Source: Halichondria panicea
Lineage: Eukaryota; Porifera; Demospongiae; Suberitida; Halichondriidae
DNA: 64,000 nucleotides
Direction: 5' to 3'
NCBI RefSeq assembly: GCF_963675165.1
Contig: NC_087386.1
Coordinates: forward strand, 6,206,066 to 6,270,065
Shown here: piece by piece, positions 1 through 11,966 of the stretch
How positions within the stretch are numbered: the first letter of the stretch is position 1
How the letters are laid out: every line of letters starts with the position of its first letter
Notes under the pieces: model-generated
Database searches by the model: none
Told to the model about the DNA's origin: nothing
The model's input: only the letters and a program-made list of their open reading frames with translations
Program-made: the position numbers and the translations under genes

Positions 1-19
1 TGTTTATTTTTATACACAG

Positions 20-81
20 ATCAAGAGTACTTTGCAACAGCTTCTTACGATAGAACATTCAAGTTGTGGGAGAAAGAATAA
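20..81 (+). CDS. PRPF4: 3' terminal exon of a WD40-repeat protein, probably U4/U6 snRNP Prp4
   Basis: Only the last exon is inside the window. A pyrimidine-rich acceptor ends at 19, and the exon then reads QEYFATASYDRTFKLWEKE and a TAA stop at 79-81. SYDRTFKLW followed by three or four residues is the end of a final WD40 blade and resembles the C-terminus of PRPF4, the WD40 subunit of the spliceosomal U4/U6 snRNP. The rest of the gene lies upstream of the window, so the assignment rests on about 20 residues. Other WD40 proteins end similarly. It converges with the CARD gene that ends at 319. Confidence 0.55.
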
Positions 82-318
82 CAACTTATCGTTATCTTTG
101 TATGTGTTTCTGGTATTACCCGTTTTCTTTGTTGACTACGAATCACGGATATTCTCTCATAACTGTTGACAAGAGAATGAGACTATTATTTACACACGAT
201 GTTGATACATGAATTGACAGGTTTAAAAAAACAGGTGTTCAGAATTTGTACTTTATATTCTGAAGAGGAAATTAAAAAGTGATTTTGATGAAAATAATGA
301 AATTATAATATAAATAAA

Positions 319-1303
319 TTAATTCCCTTGTTGGCCGCAAGGAAGATCATGATGATAAGGTTCGACCATGCTGTGATGTTGATTCATAAAACAATGCTGG
401 GGGTATTGTAAATGGTGAGTTGACAAAACTGGAGTTGGTTGATGGTACTGAAACATTGGTTGTACTTGTGGTGACTGGTATTGACTGCATTCGTTGTGAG
501 GGATCTGTTGAATATAATGTTCATTTTCCTGTGCTGTGTAGTTTGTATAGTAGTAAGCTGGGTGGTAGGTCGCTTCTGGTTCCTGACAGGGCATGGGCGA
601 GCGAGCCTGGTGGAGAGATTTAAAGTCTGGAGGATTTGAACTCGATGCTAAATGTAGTGAAGGTCGTTTAAATTGAACGTTGAATTGTTTTTGTAGTTCT
701 GCCTCTTTTCGTTGTTGCTCGGCTGCTTTTAGTTGACCTTCTCCTGTGGGAACAATAAAACAAAATCATGACAAAACGATCATATACAGTCTAGATTCTA
801 ACTTAGATAGACATTATAATTATTATTATGGCCTTGACGGTAGGCGTAGAATTGTGTTTTGAGAGCTATCATATTATGGGCATTCTTTTATCACGAAAGA
901 AACCTCTCATTACAAAAATTTATGGTATTTGCTTTACTAACTTACTGTATAACAAGAAATTGTGCTTGAATAAAGCCAGAGTGTCTCCTAAAGCAGTGAG
1001 TAAGTGCAACTGTGTTTGGTCTTCTAATAGAGCTTTGCAGAGAATGTCATATCCACTGGGTCCCTTGGTGACTAGTATGTCCAACAAAACCTCTGCACCC
1101 TCACACGTTGATCTGCTACACGATGACTTGATCGAATCACATTCTCTTGCATTGAGCACAAACTCTTGTCTAAAGACAGTTAGAAACAGCCTTGGGTCCA
1201 GGCTTTGGACCAAAGTGGACCGCATCTGTGTTAGTACAAGTCTCTTTACTCTAGTCATGTCCTCCTCACACATAGAAACGTTGGTTAGGTTTGATGGAGT
1301 CAT
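319..1303 (-). CDS. CARD-domain protein with a Gln/Tyr/His/Pro-rich tail (260 aa)
   Basis: Two exons on the minus strand, 1303-946 and 743-319, joined by a GTAAGT...CAG intron; phases match and total 783 nt (260 aa). Residues about 12-105 have the caspase-recruitment pattern: helix starts such as LVQSLDPRLFLTVFRQEF, then a Cys-rich CEGAEVLLDIL and VTKGPSGYDILCKALLED. The second exon begins with a charged, probably helical segment (QLKAAEQQRKEAELQKQF) and ends in a low-complexity tail rich in Gln, Tyr, His and Pro. CARDs mediate homotypic assembly in apoptosis and innate immunity. The protein has no second recognisable domain, so it could be an adaptor or regulator; the partner is unknown. It is divergent from RABGEF1, with a 214-bp shared promoter region. 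Confidence 0.75.
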
Positions 1304-1517
1304 CTCTTCTCTTTTGTAGTTAAGTTATTATGACAATTAGTGGTTGACTGTTGCTTTTTAGCTTTATATGATCAAAGTAAACCGTGTGTGCTGAGCCCCT
1401 CCCATATGGCATACAGGAAATACTGGTGACGACAGATTTGTCATAGTTTCTAATATTTGTGACGTCGGAGATGAAACATTAAAATTTTAATTCGGTTAAT
1501 TACAACTGACTGTAACC
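1304..1517. promoter_or_regulatory. Divergent promoter region between the CARD gene and RABGEF1
   Basis: This 214-bp interval separates two genes that start in opposite directions, so it must hold both promoters and 5' UTRs. No TATA box or other confident element could be placed. Confidence 0.5.
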
Positions 1518-2519
1518 ATGGACAGGCCAAGTGAAGACAAGTTGTCTCGTCGCTTAACTAACCCAGAACTGCGCTGCAAGAATAAGTAAGCCGGAAAAAT
1601 AAATCATTATGCTCCATTACATTATGATAATTGTGTAGTATGCATCACACCACATGTAGAAGGGTTAATTATGGCTTTATCATTCTGACATGTTCTGATG
1701 TGGTTTTCGTAGATGTGGTTTCTATGGGAACCCGATATACATGGGCTACTGCTCGAAGTGCCACAAGGAGCTTGTTCGTGATGGGGTGAAAGGTCGTGGT
1801 ACTGTGGCTTCACCTCCCGAGAAGCCTCAAGGATCTACAAATGAACGTAAACAAATATTTTGTGGTATGCTTTTCCTCTTTTCCTCTTCATAGGAATTGC
1901 TATTTCTTGTCCCCTGGCCCTATTTGTGTTCCATCGTTTCCTCTGTTGACTGCTAGGTTTATAACCAACGAAAGTGAACACACACACACACACGCACACA
2001 CACACACACACACTAGGCAAGTCTGGCCCGACATTGGGAAACTTTCTTCGATTCGCTACAAAAAAGAAAGTACAAACAACGGCCAAGAAGACAGGGTAAG
2101 ACTATTGTGTACGTGTATATAGCCTTGTTAGACTTTAATGGAGTTAGACTCCCATACACGTACTGTATACAGTATAAGTAACAGTAAACCCATTCCTGTT
2201 CCACTGTTACAGTAGAATCTCATGTAGATAACTATAATTATGTTGTCATCACATTAACTATGATTGCCTCTGCTGCAGCCATGGTCGTTTCTTTGGTTCT
2301 CCTCTGAGGCCGTCTTCCTCTGGTCAGTGGTCAGGTGTGGCAGAGAGCATCAGAGAACCACCACCTGGCAAAAAAGGTCAATACCTAAGTGCGTGTGCAT
2401 TGTCTGTGACAACAGTTCTATATACAATAATAATGTATATGCATGAAGACAGTATCTACACACACCACACACACACACATCCACCATACCACACACACAC
2501 ACACACACATCCACCATAC

Positions 2520-2550
<31 letters not shown>

Positions 2551-5500
2551 ACCCACACACACTCACACACACACACACACACACACACCCACACCACACA
2601 CAGGTAAGAAGCCAGCCTCATCTTCCCGTGTCCTTGAGCCTTTCAACGAATTTCTAAAGACTCTAAAAAAACCAGCTGCACAAGACATTGTTGACCACCT
2701 AAAAAGGTACTTTCTGCGTATATAATTATGTAAACCTCTGTATAATTATAGTTCCTGTAGCTAGACTGGGATTTTAAAATGTCTTCAACTTCAAGCATGA
2801 TCACTGAATAAAAATGCTTCATTTTCCATGTTCTTGTAATAATGTGGTACTTTTTTGTGTGTTTTACCACTAACATTTTGTTTGCTATTGATTATGTCGA
2901 CATCATTTTGTTTTCAGTTTTCACAAGCATATATCGGATAGAGCCACGGCTACTGTGGAGGAGAAGAGCGAAGCTGTTCAAGAGTTCTATATGGTAAGCA
3001 CGTATGGAGTGCTGGGATGTGTCCACACTGGTCGGTGGTGGTGGTTGGTACTAACCACCTCTTAGGCCGATGTTAGGCTGTATAAATGTGTGTTTTGAAT
3101 TGAGTAATTGAGTTGAAAAAAGCCACCCACTCGAGAAATGTCTGGGCATATCCCTGAGAGTGAACCCCTATAAGTATAGTGATGCAAACTACTATGAAAT
3201 AAGGGACACCTTTTAGAATCAGGCAACTCAACCTAACCTATATATAGAAGCATGTAGCACCGAGGGCTTATAAAGAGAAGAGGGCATGCAAATCAGGGCT
3301 ATTCTGGGCAATTTTGGTTGTTCTAATTATACAGCGGATACTATAACATTATTTTGTTCTAGATATCTGGACAAATGGAAATGTTCTAGTTTTAGAGTTG
3401 TGCAATTAGATAGCTCTGCCCATATACATTAATGGTGGCTTTCCGGCTGTTGATTTACATACCACCGTCACGTACGATAGTGCTGTTTCCACAAATTAAC
3501 ACAATGGTATCTGGTGGATTTGAATCACAATAATATAACAATGTATCAGAAGTATACTGTTCCAATGTGTGAGAATTCACCTCTGCATCATTTTAGTCCA
3601 TTGTATATTGTACATGAATTAATTATTATTATATCTTAGTTCCTTAATAGTTTTTTAGTTTCCTTAATGCACTATTTGAACTATTTGAACTAACTAAAGC
3701 AGCTATCAATTTACAATACAAGCCATGAACAGCAGTGGCGGATGTAGGGGAGCTTCAGTAGTCAAATTTGTGTTTATCAATAACTTATGCAAACTAACCA
3801 GACAAAACCCCTTTCTTCTTTATTTCTCGGATCTGCCACTGAACAGGCTACACATTTTTATCATTTTTGCAGTATTGACCAGTAATATTAATTTTTCACG
3901 TACGATAGTGCTTTTTCCACAAATTAACACAATGGTATCTGGTGGATTTGAATCACAATATATAACAATGTATCAGAAGTATACTGTTCCGATGTGTGAG
4001 AATTCACCTCTGCATCATTTTAGTCCATTGTATATGTACATGAATTAATTATTATTATATCTTAGTTCCTTAATAGTTTTTTAGTTTCCTTAATGTACTA
4101 TTTGTACTATTTGCACTATTTGAACTAACTAAAGCAGCTATCAATTTACAATATAAGCCATGAACAGCAGTGGCGGATGTAGGGGAGCTTCAGTAGTCAA
4201 ATTTGTTTAATGTTTATCAATAACTTATACAAACTAACCAGACAAAACCCCTTTCTTCTTTATTTCCTGGATCTGCCACTGAACAAGCTACAAATTTTTA
4301 TCATTTTTGCAGTATCGACCAGTAATATTAATTTTAGCAACTGCATGTATGATTATTGTATGTGGCAATGTCTCTACCACGTGTGTATTGGTGTATATAG
4401 GACATGGCAGAGAGACTGCAGACACACACTCTGTTCCGTAACATGACAGAGGAGCAACAGGGAGAGATGTTGGATGGGATTGAGAAACACCTCATGACCA
4501 ACATATACCACGAGTGAGTGTCACATGATCAGGGATGTGCCCTCAAGTGGTGTCACATGACCAGGGACGTGCCCTCAAGGGGTGTCACATGACCAGGGAC
4601 GTGCCCTCAAGTGGTGTCACATGACCAGGGATGTGCCCTCAGGTGGTGTCACATGACCAGGGATGTGCCCTCAGGTGGTGTCACATGACCAGGGATGTGC
4701 CCTCAAGTGGTGTCACATGACCAGGGACGTGCCCTCAAGGGGTGTCACATGACCAGGGACGTGCCCTCAAGTGGTGGCTATTTTTAATCCTCAATCTCAC
4801 AAATTTACCTTTTTTGTGTACGTGTAGTGAGCTCATAGGAGGTGGTTATGTGGTGGTTAGTGTCAGCCACCACTGACCAGTGTGGGCACATCCCTGCATG
4901 ACTGTTGTATGACTCTGTCTAGCAGTATAGTTAGTGTCCGCGTGTTCCTCATTTTGTTCCTATTGGCTCTTCGTCTCTAATATCCTATCACATGACTCTG
5001 ATTAGCGTGTCAAAGATCGTAATTGTACATGCATTGATTAGCCTCGATTCCAGGCCACCCTCGAAACTCGAAACTCTATTCTCCCTCCCTGTGGCCTGGT
5101 ATTAATAGAGGCTAGCATTGACAGTACTGTACATTTAGTCCTACTTATTGCTTTGTGTATATGTACCCTAGCTATCACATGACCTTGCAGTGTGTACAGC
5201 CCAGCGTCTTGTGACGATGAGATGAAGGATCTGTTGTTCCAGAGGCGTATTCGCATGCTCAACTGGCTGGAGACAAAACATCTGGACATACCTCTCAAAC
5301 TAGACCACCCTGGGGTACAGGAGCTGATCACCAAGGGACAGCAGGGTACGCTCAGTTCAGTGTCCGTAAGCTATAAGCTAGGATTGTTAATTAAGATATA
5401 ATAATAACTATATGGGTGGCTTTTTAAGCCCTCGGGATTTGGGACACTATAACACATAGATACCGAATTTATTTGTAAGTACTGTGTGTACATCATGACA

Positions 5501-7264
5501 TAATAATTATTGTAATAAAGTCTGGCCTTAATACTCTAGTGCTGAAGTGCTCTTGTATCACCATAACATAAATATCAAAGTAATACCTCAACTCTCATGC
5601 TTACCCCCCCCCCCCCCATAGAGCTGTGGGCCATGGATGATAAGAAGGCTCCCCAGGACAAGCTCAACTGTATCTCCAAGTGTTGTATGACTCTGCTCTC
5701 TGCTCTGAGACTGAGTCAGGAGGGACCAGCCAGTGCTGATGAGTTCCTCCCCTCACTCATATTCATGATCATCTACACCAGTCCTCAACACTTCCACTCG
5801 AATATAAAGTACGTACTGTGTGTGTGTATGTGTGCATTTCTCAACCGCCTTTTGTATATGTATACAATCATGTTACAGTAGCTATAATACATTTCATAGA
5901 ATGTTTTGCGAGCATCAAATATTTGCGAATTTTGCGATGGTTGATCAATTCGCAACAATAAAATCCTACACGATCTTTGCCAGAACGCAATAGTTAGATC
6001 TCAAAGGGGTAAATTTTCTGCTGATTTGGCTCATTCGCAAAGGTTGTTCACCCGCAAAATATTCTAGTAATACAGTATACATGTCCATGCTTGTACCTGT
6101 ATTGTATGTACTAACGTTTTTAACGTGATTGCGTGATAATGCAACCTAGTTGCTCAATTTTGTCGTTAAGATAATTGTTTTGATTGTCCTATAGAAACGC
6201 TCACTGTATGTATGTATATGTGTGTGTGTGTGTTACCCCCCACCTCTTCTCATACCCCCCACAGCTACATAACTCGATTCAGTAACCCAGTCAGGATCAT
6301 GAGTGGAGAGACTGGCTACTTCTTCACTAACCTGGTTAGTAACTAAGGGTAGTAGTTGTCCCTAGGCCTCAAAATTGAAAGAGCTACTGATGTATCTAAA
6401 AAATAGTTTGATTTCTAAAAATAGAGAGTTCCCATTATAGAAGAGTATGATGTATACCTGTGTACCGTATATTTTTTTATTGAGCTACAATATAGAACAG
6501 TTGCACATGAAGCACATTCCCTGCTCTCCAGTGTGGAGCAGTCTCCTTCATAGAGAACGTGAGAGCTGAGAACCTGTGCACTGTGAAGGATGGAGTGACG
6601 GTATGTATGACTGAGGAGGAGTACAACACTAAGATGGGCTATGTGGACGGTAAATCAGACGTTGACCTACTCCTGGCCGAGGGGTGGGAGGAGGTAGAGG
6701 AGGACAATGAGCACAAACAAATACTAGAGGTACATCATCACATGATCACATGATCACATGTACTAGGACATAATTATATAGCCTCTGAGTTAGTTTGAGA
6801 AGAGCTTGTCAAAGTTTTATTTTGTAAGAATGATTTATGTGCATTTTTGCATCAAGAAAACAGTTTTGGTTTATGTATACACAGCTAGGAAGTTATTTAA
6901 TAATTCATGCATACTCGGTATACCCCCCTCCCACACACACACACACACACACATATTCATCCGCCCACTACACACACACACACATTCACCTGCCCACCAC
7001 ACACACACACAGTCACGTGCACCTGCCCACCACACACACACACATTCACCCGCCCACACCACACACACACAGTCGTGTAGTGAGGGTATGGATGAGCTGA
7101 CAGGGCGACTGACAGAGCTGCTCAAGGAACTGGACCAGCTAGGCTCTCAAATGATGGAGTTTAGAAATGGACTGAAGGAGCAGGTTGATTCCATCCTCAC
7201 CGCCCCCCACAGTCCCTCACCTCCCACTGAAAACCTCATAGACTTCACTATTAAACATACTTAA
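1518..7264 (+). CDS. RABGEF1: Rab5 guanine-nucleotide exchange factor Rabex-5 (496 aa)
   Basis: Twelve exons: 1518-1585, 1713-1864, 2017-2095, 2279-2376, 2604-2706, 2918-2993, 4401-4513, 5191-5345, 5622-5808, 6265-6334, 6532-6729, 7073-7264; sum 1491 nt. Rabex-5 activates Rab5 on early endosomes and binds ubiquitin. Residues about 19-40 form an A20-type zinc finger (C20, C24, C36, C39, with GFYGNP between the pairs) that straddles the first intron. A helical-bundle region follows, then the VPS9 catalytic domain (exons 8-11), including the hallmark segments ASADEFLP and GETGYFFTNL, which carry the family's catalytic Asp and Tyr. The last exon encodes a coiled coil (MDELTGRLTELLKELDQL). Length and domain order match vertebrate RABGEF1 (about 490 aa). 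Several introns end in CA repeats used as acceptors (2016, 2603, 7072). Confidence 0.95.
3468..4340. repeat. Tandem duplication, about 433-bp unit, two copies in RABGEF1 intron 6
   Basis: The segment around 3469-3720 recurs at about 3900-4155, and the stretch beginning AAGCCATGAACAGCAG occurs at about 3719 and 4156. Copies are nearly identical with a few substitutions and small indels, so the duplication is young. It contains no convincing coding sequence. Confidence 0.85.
4519..4776. repeat. 32-bp minisatellite, about 8 copies, in RABGEF1 intron 7
   Basis: The unit starts TGTCACATGACCAGGG and continues to CCCTCAAGTGG. The array begins five bases after the splice donor at 4514. Units differ at a T/C, an A/G and an AGTGG/AGGGG position. 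It runs directly into a dispersed repeat (about 4770-4895) related to sequences near 3010-3080 and 19553-19680. Confidence 0.9.
5898..6078. repeat. Dispersed repeat of the GCGAATT family (first of five copies)
   Basis: About 180 bp with the recurring pieces GATCAATTCGCAACAATAAA, CAGAACGCAATAG and CGCAAAATATTCTAGTA. Related copies lie at about 14463-14640, 18682-18890, 20700-20797 and 44606-44785, all intronic or intergenic. The ends are partly complementary, which suggests a small non-autonomous inverted-repeat element. Confidence 0.7.
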
Positions 7265-7549
7265 GAAGCTCTTAGACTTGCTGTTCAGTGTGTGTTTTGA
7301 TTTTTACAACTTCAGATGATTAATTACTGTAACATGATTGTAATGCTACACATGTACAAGCCATGCTGTTTCATATAATTATATCACATGATTCGATATA
7401 TAGCAAATTAATTCACAGAAAAATAACTTGGATGTGGCATGTTTGAGAGAGATAATAACATGCGTAAAAATAATGTTGTTTGAGTCACAAAAATATATCT
7501 TAATGCCAATCACCTACATTAGATGCAAACACCACACAGTACGTGTTCC
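7265..7549. other. Convergent intergenic region, no gene seen
   Basis: AT-rich sequence between the stop of RABGEF1 and the stop of the MetX-like gene on the other strand. It presumably holds both 3' UTRs and polyadenylation signals. No ORF or repeat stands out. Confidence 0.6.
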
Positions 7550-10500
7550 TCAGTGGACCTCTGACTCCAGGTAACCCTGCATGTATATAATGATAGGAAC
7601 AATTAAAACAAGAATAAAAATTAATAGTATATAAACACTGTGACTGTATTTACTGGCTTCCTGTACAGGCCAAGCAATAACATAGAATTGAAAAGAATTT
7701 TCGTCAATAAACAGAAATGTGCTACTAACAGGCCTGGGCGTGGACCCTTGGAATGGTTACCATGGAGACTAAAGGTCATACCTTCATTGCCGCCCCCACA
7801 TTGTTGACGTCCAGTAGGAAAGTGTCATGCCCATATATGGAGGTCAACTCGTAATACGTCACACTGTTGTTCCCTGCAAGACAAAGGATATAAGATAAAC
7901 ACGCACACACACACACGATGTACCCCCCCCCTGTAGAGTCAAAACTGAACTCTTGAGTTTCTAATTTCAATTGCTACTTCTTTCCAACAATTATACTAAA
8001 CTTCAAAATTAGCCGATTTTTTCCCTATACCTATGATTGTATAATAGCCCACAATTTTTGTCGAAATCAGCCCTGAAAAATATTAACTTTCAATTATATA
8101 TAATATATAATAATTATTATGAAGAAAATGCTTGGTCTAGAAATTGTATACAATCCAAACTTAAGTTATGGCCGTCCTAAAGTCACTGGCTGACTAAAAA
8201 AAATGAAAGCACCGCAGGTGCTGATGCCTCGGTGGAGATGCCAAAGCTACATAACATAAAGCTGCTTTTATTCATGCATGCAAACTCAAAGAGTGGGTAA
8301 TGATCGACCATGATTGTTGTTAAAAACGATCGATGCCAAAACTTCAAGTCTAAAATTATTAATGGCTGCCGTCTGCAGAGCCTTGCAGGTCTCTTCTCAC
8401 TCTTGCAGCTACCAATAGCTAGCGTTCTAGTGCAGAGCTAACTACTAAGTAGAGTAGCAACACTCAGTAAACAAGTTTGGCTACGTGCTCTTCTCAAAAG
8501 GCTGCAATGGCATTCCAAGTAAGCAAAACTAAGCATAACTTGAGAACGAAGATTATTTTGCAAATCCACGAATTAAAATCCAAGTAAACATGACTAGAAG
8601 CCTATAGAAACTCTTACTTACACTTGATTCATCCTTGAGCAGCTGTAGCAGTCTACACACACACACAGACACACAAACGGTATACCTCGCTTGCGCATGC
8701 GCACCGAGGCATAATTAAAAAAGGTAATGATTATGACATACCAGCTTCCTTGAGCAAGGTTGCCATTTGTCGTTGCTGCTCTACTGGAAACAGTACATCA
8801 GAGTTGACCCCTAGTACAAGGACAGGGGCTCGTACTCTAGCCACACCCTCTAACAACGACGAGTGCCCCGCCCCCATGTCAAACATGTCCATCGCCTTGG
8901 AGATGTACAAGATGGAATTAGGGTCATAGGCTTCACAAAACTTTTCTCCCTGTAAAAAAAACAAAACAAAAATGGGATCACTATGATTTGTGCTGATCCT
9001 ACACACCATACACACAGGTAGGTATATACGTGAGTGATGGTGTAAGGAATGGAAGGGAGGCTTCTATGTGCGAACCTCAGATTTCCCAAGTATTTAGTAG
9101 CCATCGCTGATCTAATCACACTAATTGCATCCCCAACATGTTTTGGTAATCAGACGTTCCCCAACACAAGTTATGGACAATCAAAATTAGCTTCAAAAAC
9201 AGCCCTGATTTATAAGACAATTGGCCCCAAAATCCAAAATAAAACTTATCTACATAATTATTGTAGCACTATTGAAGCCATATGTGGGAGCCTATAGCAA
9301 CCACGCCCACTCACTTGGTTCTCCAGGTAGGTCTCCACGAGGAAGTCTGGACAGAAATCAGGAGCTGAGTCAGGACTTGCTCTCTGATGTCCAAACCTCT
9401 CCAACCACTCAGGTCCACTACGATAAGTGATGGTGCCCACCTCCCTGCAAACATGGACAGTATAAAAGATTAATTAAATAAATAATGGTCAAGAACTTCT
9501 AAGCTTTCAGCTCGAGTGGAACTTCCATTCATCATACATTTTGACATTGGATCTGAAACAGTACTGGCTGTTGAGAAAATGTTCAACTACAACCCCTCTC
9601 CGTTTAATCAATGGATTGGGTACTCTTTCAGCTGCCAATAACTTGAACTTTGTGGGTTTCAATATCAACTGAAAGCTTAGAAAGAGACCTTTCATCACAG
9701 TTTATATTTGAGAGATCAAAGTACTTCAATTTTGTCACATGGATTATAGCCCTGGTCCAAGGCTGTAATAAAGAGGTGACCTGCAAGCTAACACTGGTAG
9801 ATTGATTTTAATTTAGGGCCCATTAACCTAGCTGTATTATAGAGGGTTTCATTAATGTAAGTTGAATAATTATACAGTAACTCACCTAGCATGCTGCATA
9901 CCGACCCTGGGGAAGCTATTGCCATAGTAACGACCTTGGTTCCAGTCTGGGTCGGACATGAGGATACGTCGCTGCACGTAACGCAGGGCGATGGAAGAGG
10001 GATGTGTCCGAACACACGCCGATATGGTGACAACACTGCACAATAATAACAAAACAACGGATAAGAATAAAATGCCATCACATGTAATTGTTTCTAGAGT
10101 ATGTTTTTACTGTAAGGCATATAAAATCATTCTAACATTTTCCCAAAAGTCAATAATAACATAGATATACGTGGTTATCAGTAGCCCCACCCCCTAGGGA
10201 GGGACCCCCACTGAACCCCACCCCCTGACTTACCGTCCAACTCGCTGTGGGAAGAGTGCAGCGGCCATGAGGCTCTGCATACCTCCCAGGGACGGACCCA
10301 CTGAGGCGTGCAGTCTCTCCACTTTTAGGTGATCTAATAAAAGGAATTGACAGTGTACCATATCCTCCACCGATAATATAGGAAACGTCATAGCGTACTC
10401 TGACCCCGTGAGGGGGTTGACGGAGCTGGGGCCGCTGGTGCCATAGCAACCACCCAGATTGTTTGAGCAGATAATGAAGAATTTGTTTGTGTCCAATGCT

Positions 10501-11612
10501 TTGCCAGGTCCAATGAACTTTTCCCACCAACCGGGACCGGGGTTGTCCTGTGGAGTGGGCATGTGTATGTGTGTGTAGGGGAGGGTACCACAGAATCTGG
10601 TTATTAGCACACATGCTTATAAATGGAACTAATGAGGTGCTTATAAAAAGTGGCGATTAGTACTTGTACAGCTAGTCCATTAGTGATTGCTGTGAAAGTT
10701 GTGATGGTGTGATGGTTGTGCCGCCCACCTGATTGCTCCTAGCGTGTGCAGAAGCCGACAGCCCAGTGTGGACGAGGATAGCATTGGATCGGTCTTCATT
10801 GAGCTCCCCCCATGTCTCATACGCCACATTCAGAGATGGAATGACTCCGCCATGTTTGAAGGTGAAGTTATCTTTGTGTGTGAAAAGACTGTGTCCATCA
10901 ATATTCTCTCCGTATGCTCCCTTCAATCCGATTGGTCCATTCTTTTCCTTCAGCCTGCGTGTGTGTGGGGGGGGGCGTACTAGTAATCCAGGGAATGCAT
11001 GTACACCTCATTGAGTGCTCAATATACCGTATAAATTCTTACACACAATAATTATATACCGTATAGCGGGTAATTTTCGGGGGACAAAATATTCATGGTT
11101 CAGCAATATTGAAACATTTCGTGGGCAATATTTTCGTGGTTGGAGCTTGCACTGCAGGTAAAGGTAGGCAAGGTCGCTTCATTCGTGGGTAAAATATTCG
11201 TGGTCAGACCTCCAACCACGAAAACCACGAATAGTTTTGCCCCACGAAAATTACACGCTATACGGTACTCCACATCACAGATTCTCAAGAATGATAGTAT
11301 CCGTGGTGCTCCCAGTTACTGAAGCTATACACGTACTTATCATTTATTGTACTCATCTAGTCTGCAAGTGGAGTACCACTCAAATATAAGCACCACTAGG
11401 ACATTTCGCTAACGACAATTTTTATATGGTACTAAATTAATAGCGTAAATTGGTTGATGGACAGCAACGTACTTGGTGTAGCATGGCAACGGCTCCTCAC
11501 GTCGTCCAATAAACAATGGCTGCTGTTGTTCTGACAAAGATCCAGTAGTACTGAGCAGTCTCACCATCCTTCGCATTATTGAGGGGACAAGTAACTTCCT
11601 CGATATGCTCAT
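7550..11612 (-). CDS. Homoserine/serine O-acyltransferase-like alpha/beta hydrolase (MetX/Met2 family, 428 aa)
   Basis: Eight exons on the minus strand: 11612-11473, 10954-10729, 10547-10234, 10035-9886, 9444-9315, 8949-8742, 7873-7782, 7576-7550; sum 1287 nt, phases consistent. The family transfers an acetyl or succinyl group to the hydroxyl of homoserine or serine, feeding methionine or cysteine synthesis. The fold is clear: [12 protein letters not shown] near the N-terminus, [15 protein letters not shown], the nucleophile elbow VGPSLGGMQ (Ser about 208), [12 protein letters not shown], the acid in [12 protein letters not shown] (Asp about 371) and the base in [10 protein letters not shown] (His about 405). 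The first exon is rich in Arg and Ser and lacks acidic residues at its start, so it could be a mitochondrial presequence. Vertebrates lack this gene; substrate and acyl donor cannot be decided from sequence. It is divergent from ORC5. Confidence 0.9.
8205..8715. repeat. Dispersed inverted-repeat element with TGCCTCGGTG / CACCGAGGCA ends
   Basis: This intronic block of about 500 bp starts near TGATGCCTCGGTGG and ends near GCGCACCGAGGCA. A second copy at about 45370-46155 shares most of its length and contains a huge CA tract. The complementary ends and the absence of an ORF fit a non-autonomous DNA element. Confidence 0.75.
11057..11267. mobile_element. MITE-like palindromic element, TACCGTATAGCG family
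   Basis: It begins TACCGTATAGCGGGTAATTT and ends with the reverse complement motif AATTACACGCTATACGGTA. The interior is also largely self-complementary (CCACGAA / TTCGTGG). It lies in intron 1 of the MetX-like gene. Siblings are at 14866-15063, 20031-20244, 35166-35403 and 44394-44565. Confidence 0.8.
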
Positions 11613-11966
11613 CTCTGTCTGTAGCTGTCAGAGGATGCAGTTAATGGAAATACAGTCAGCTCACAGAAACTTAATACCTAGAGGCTATTTCTGTAGACTT
11701 GGAGATGGATCCACCGCAGTATTGTATTGGCCAGTAGTAGTGAGTAGCTAGCTGTATACAGCAATGCAGAAAATTTACTTCTATAAATGAGTTTTGGTAA
11801 TGGTCGTCACACAAATTTCCTATGTTCTTCAGCCACCCACGTGGCAGAACACACAGAGCACACGCCCCCGCAATTCCCCTTTAGTCTCGCAAGCCAGACG
11901 TTTTTTTGTGTCTGGCTTGCGAGGCTAATCCCCTTCCTCGACCTTCTGCTGAAAAGATATGAATAA
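11613..11966. promoter_or_regulatory. Divergent promoter region of the MetX-like gene and ORC5, with a strong hairpin
   Basis: 354 bp between two start codons facing away from each other. Positions 11882-11927 form an almost perfect stem (18 bp, one mismatch) around a T-rich loop, starting TAGTCTCGCAAGCCAGAC. The stem ends TAG.CTCG are shared with a MITE family elsewhere in the window, so the hairpin may be an inserted element. Confidence 0.5.
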
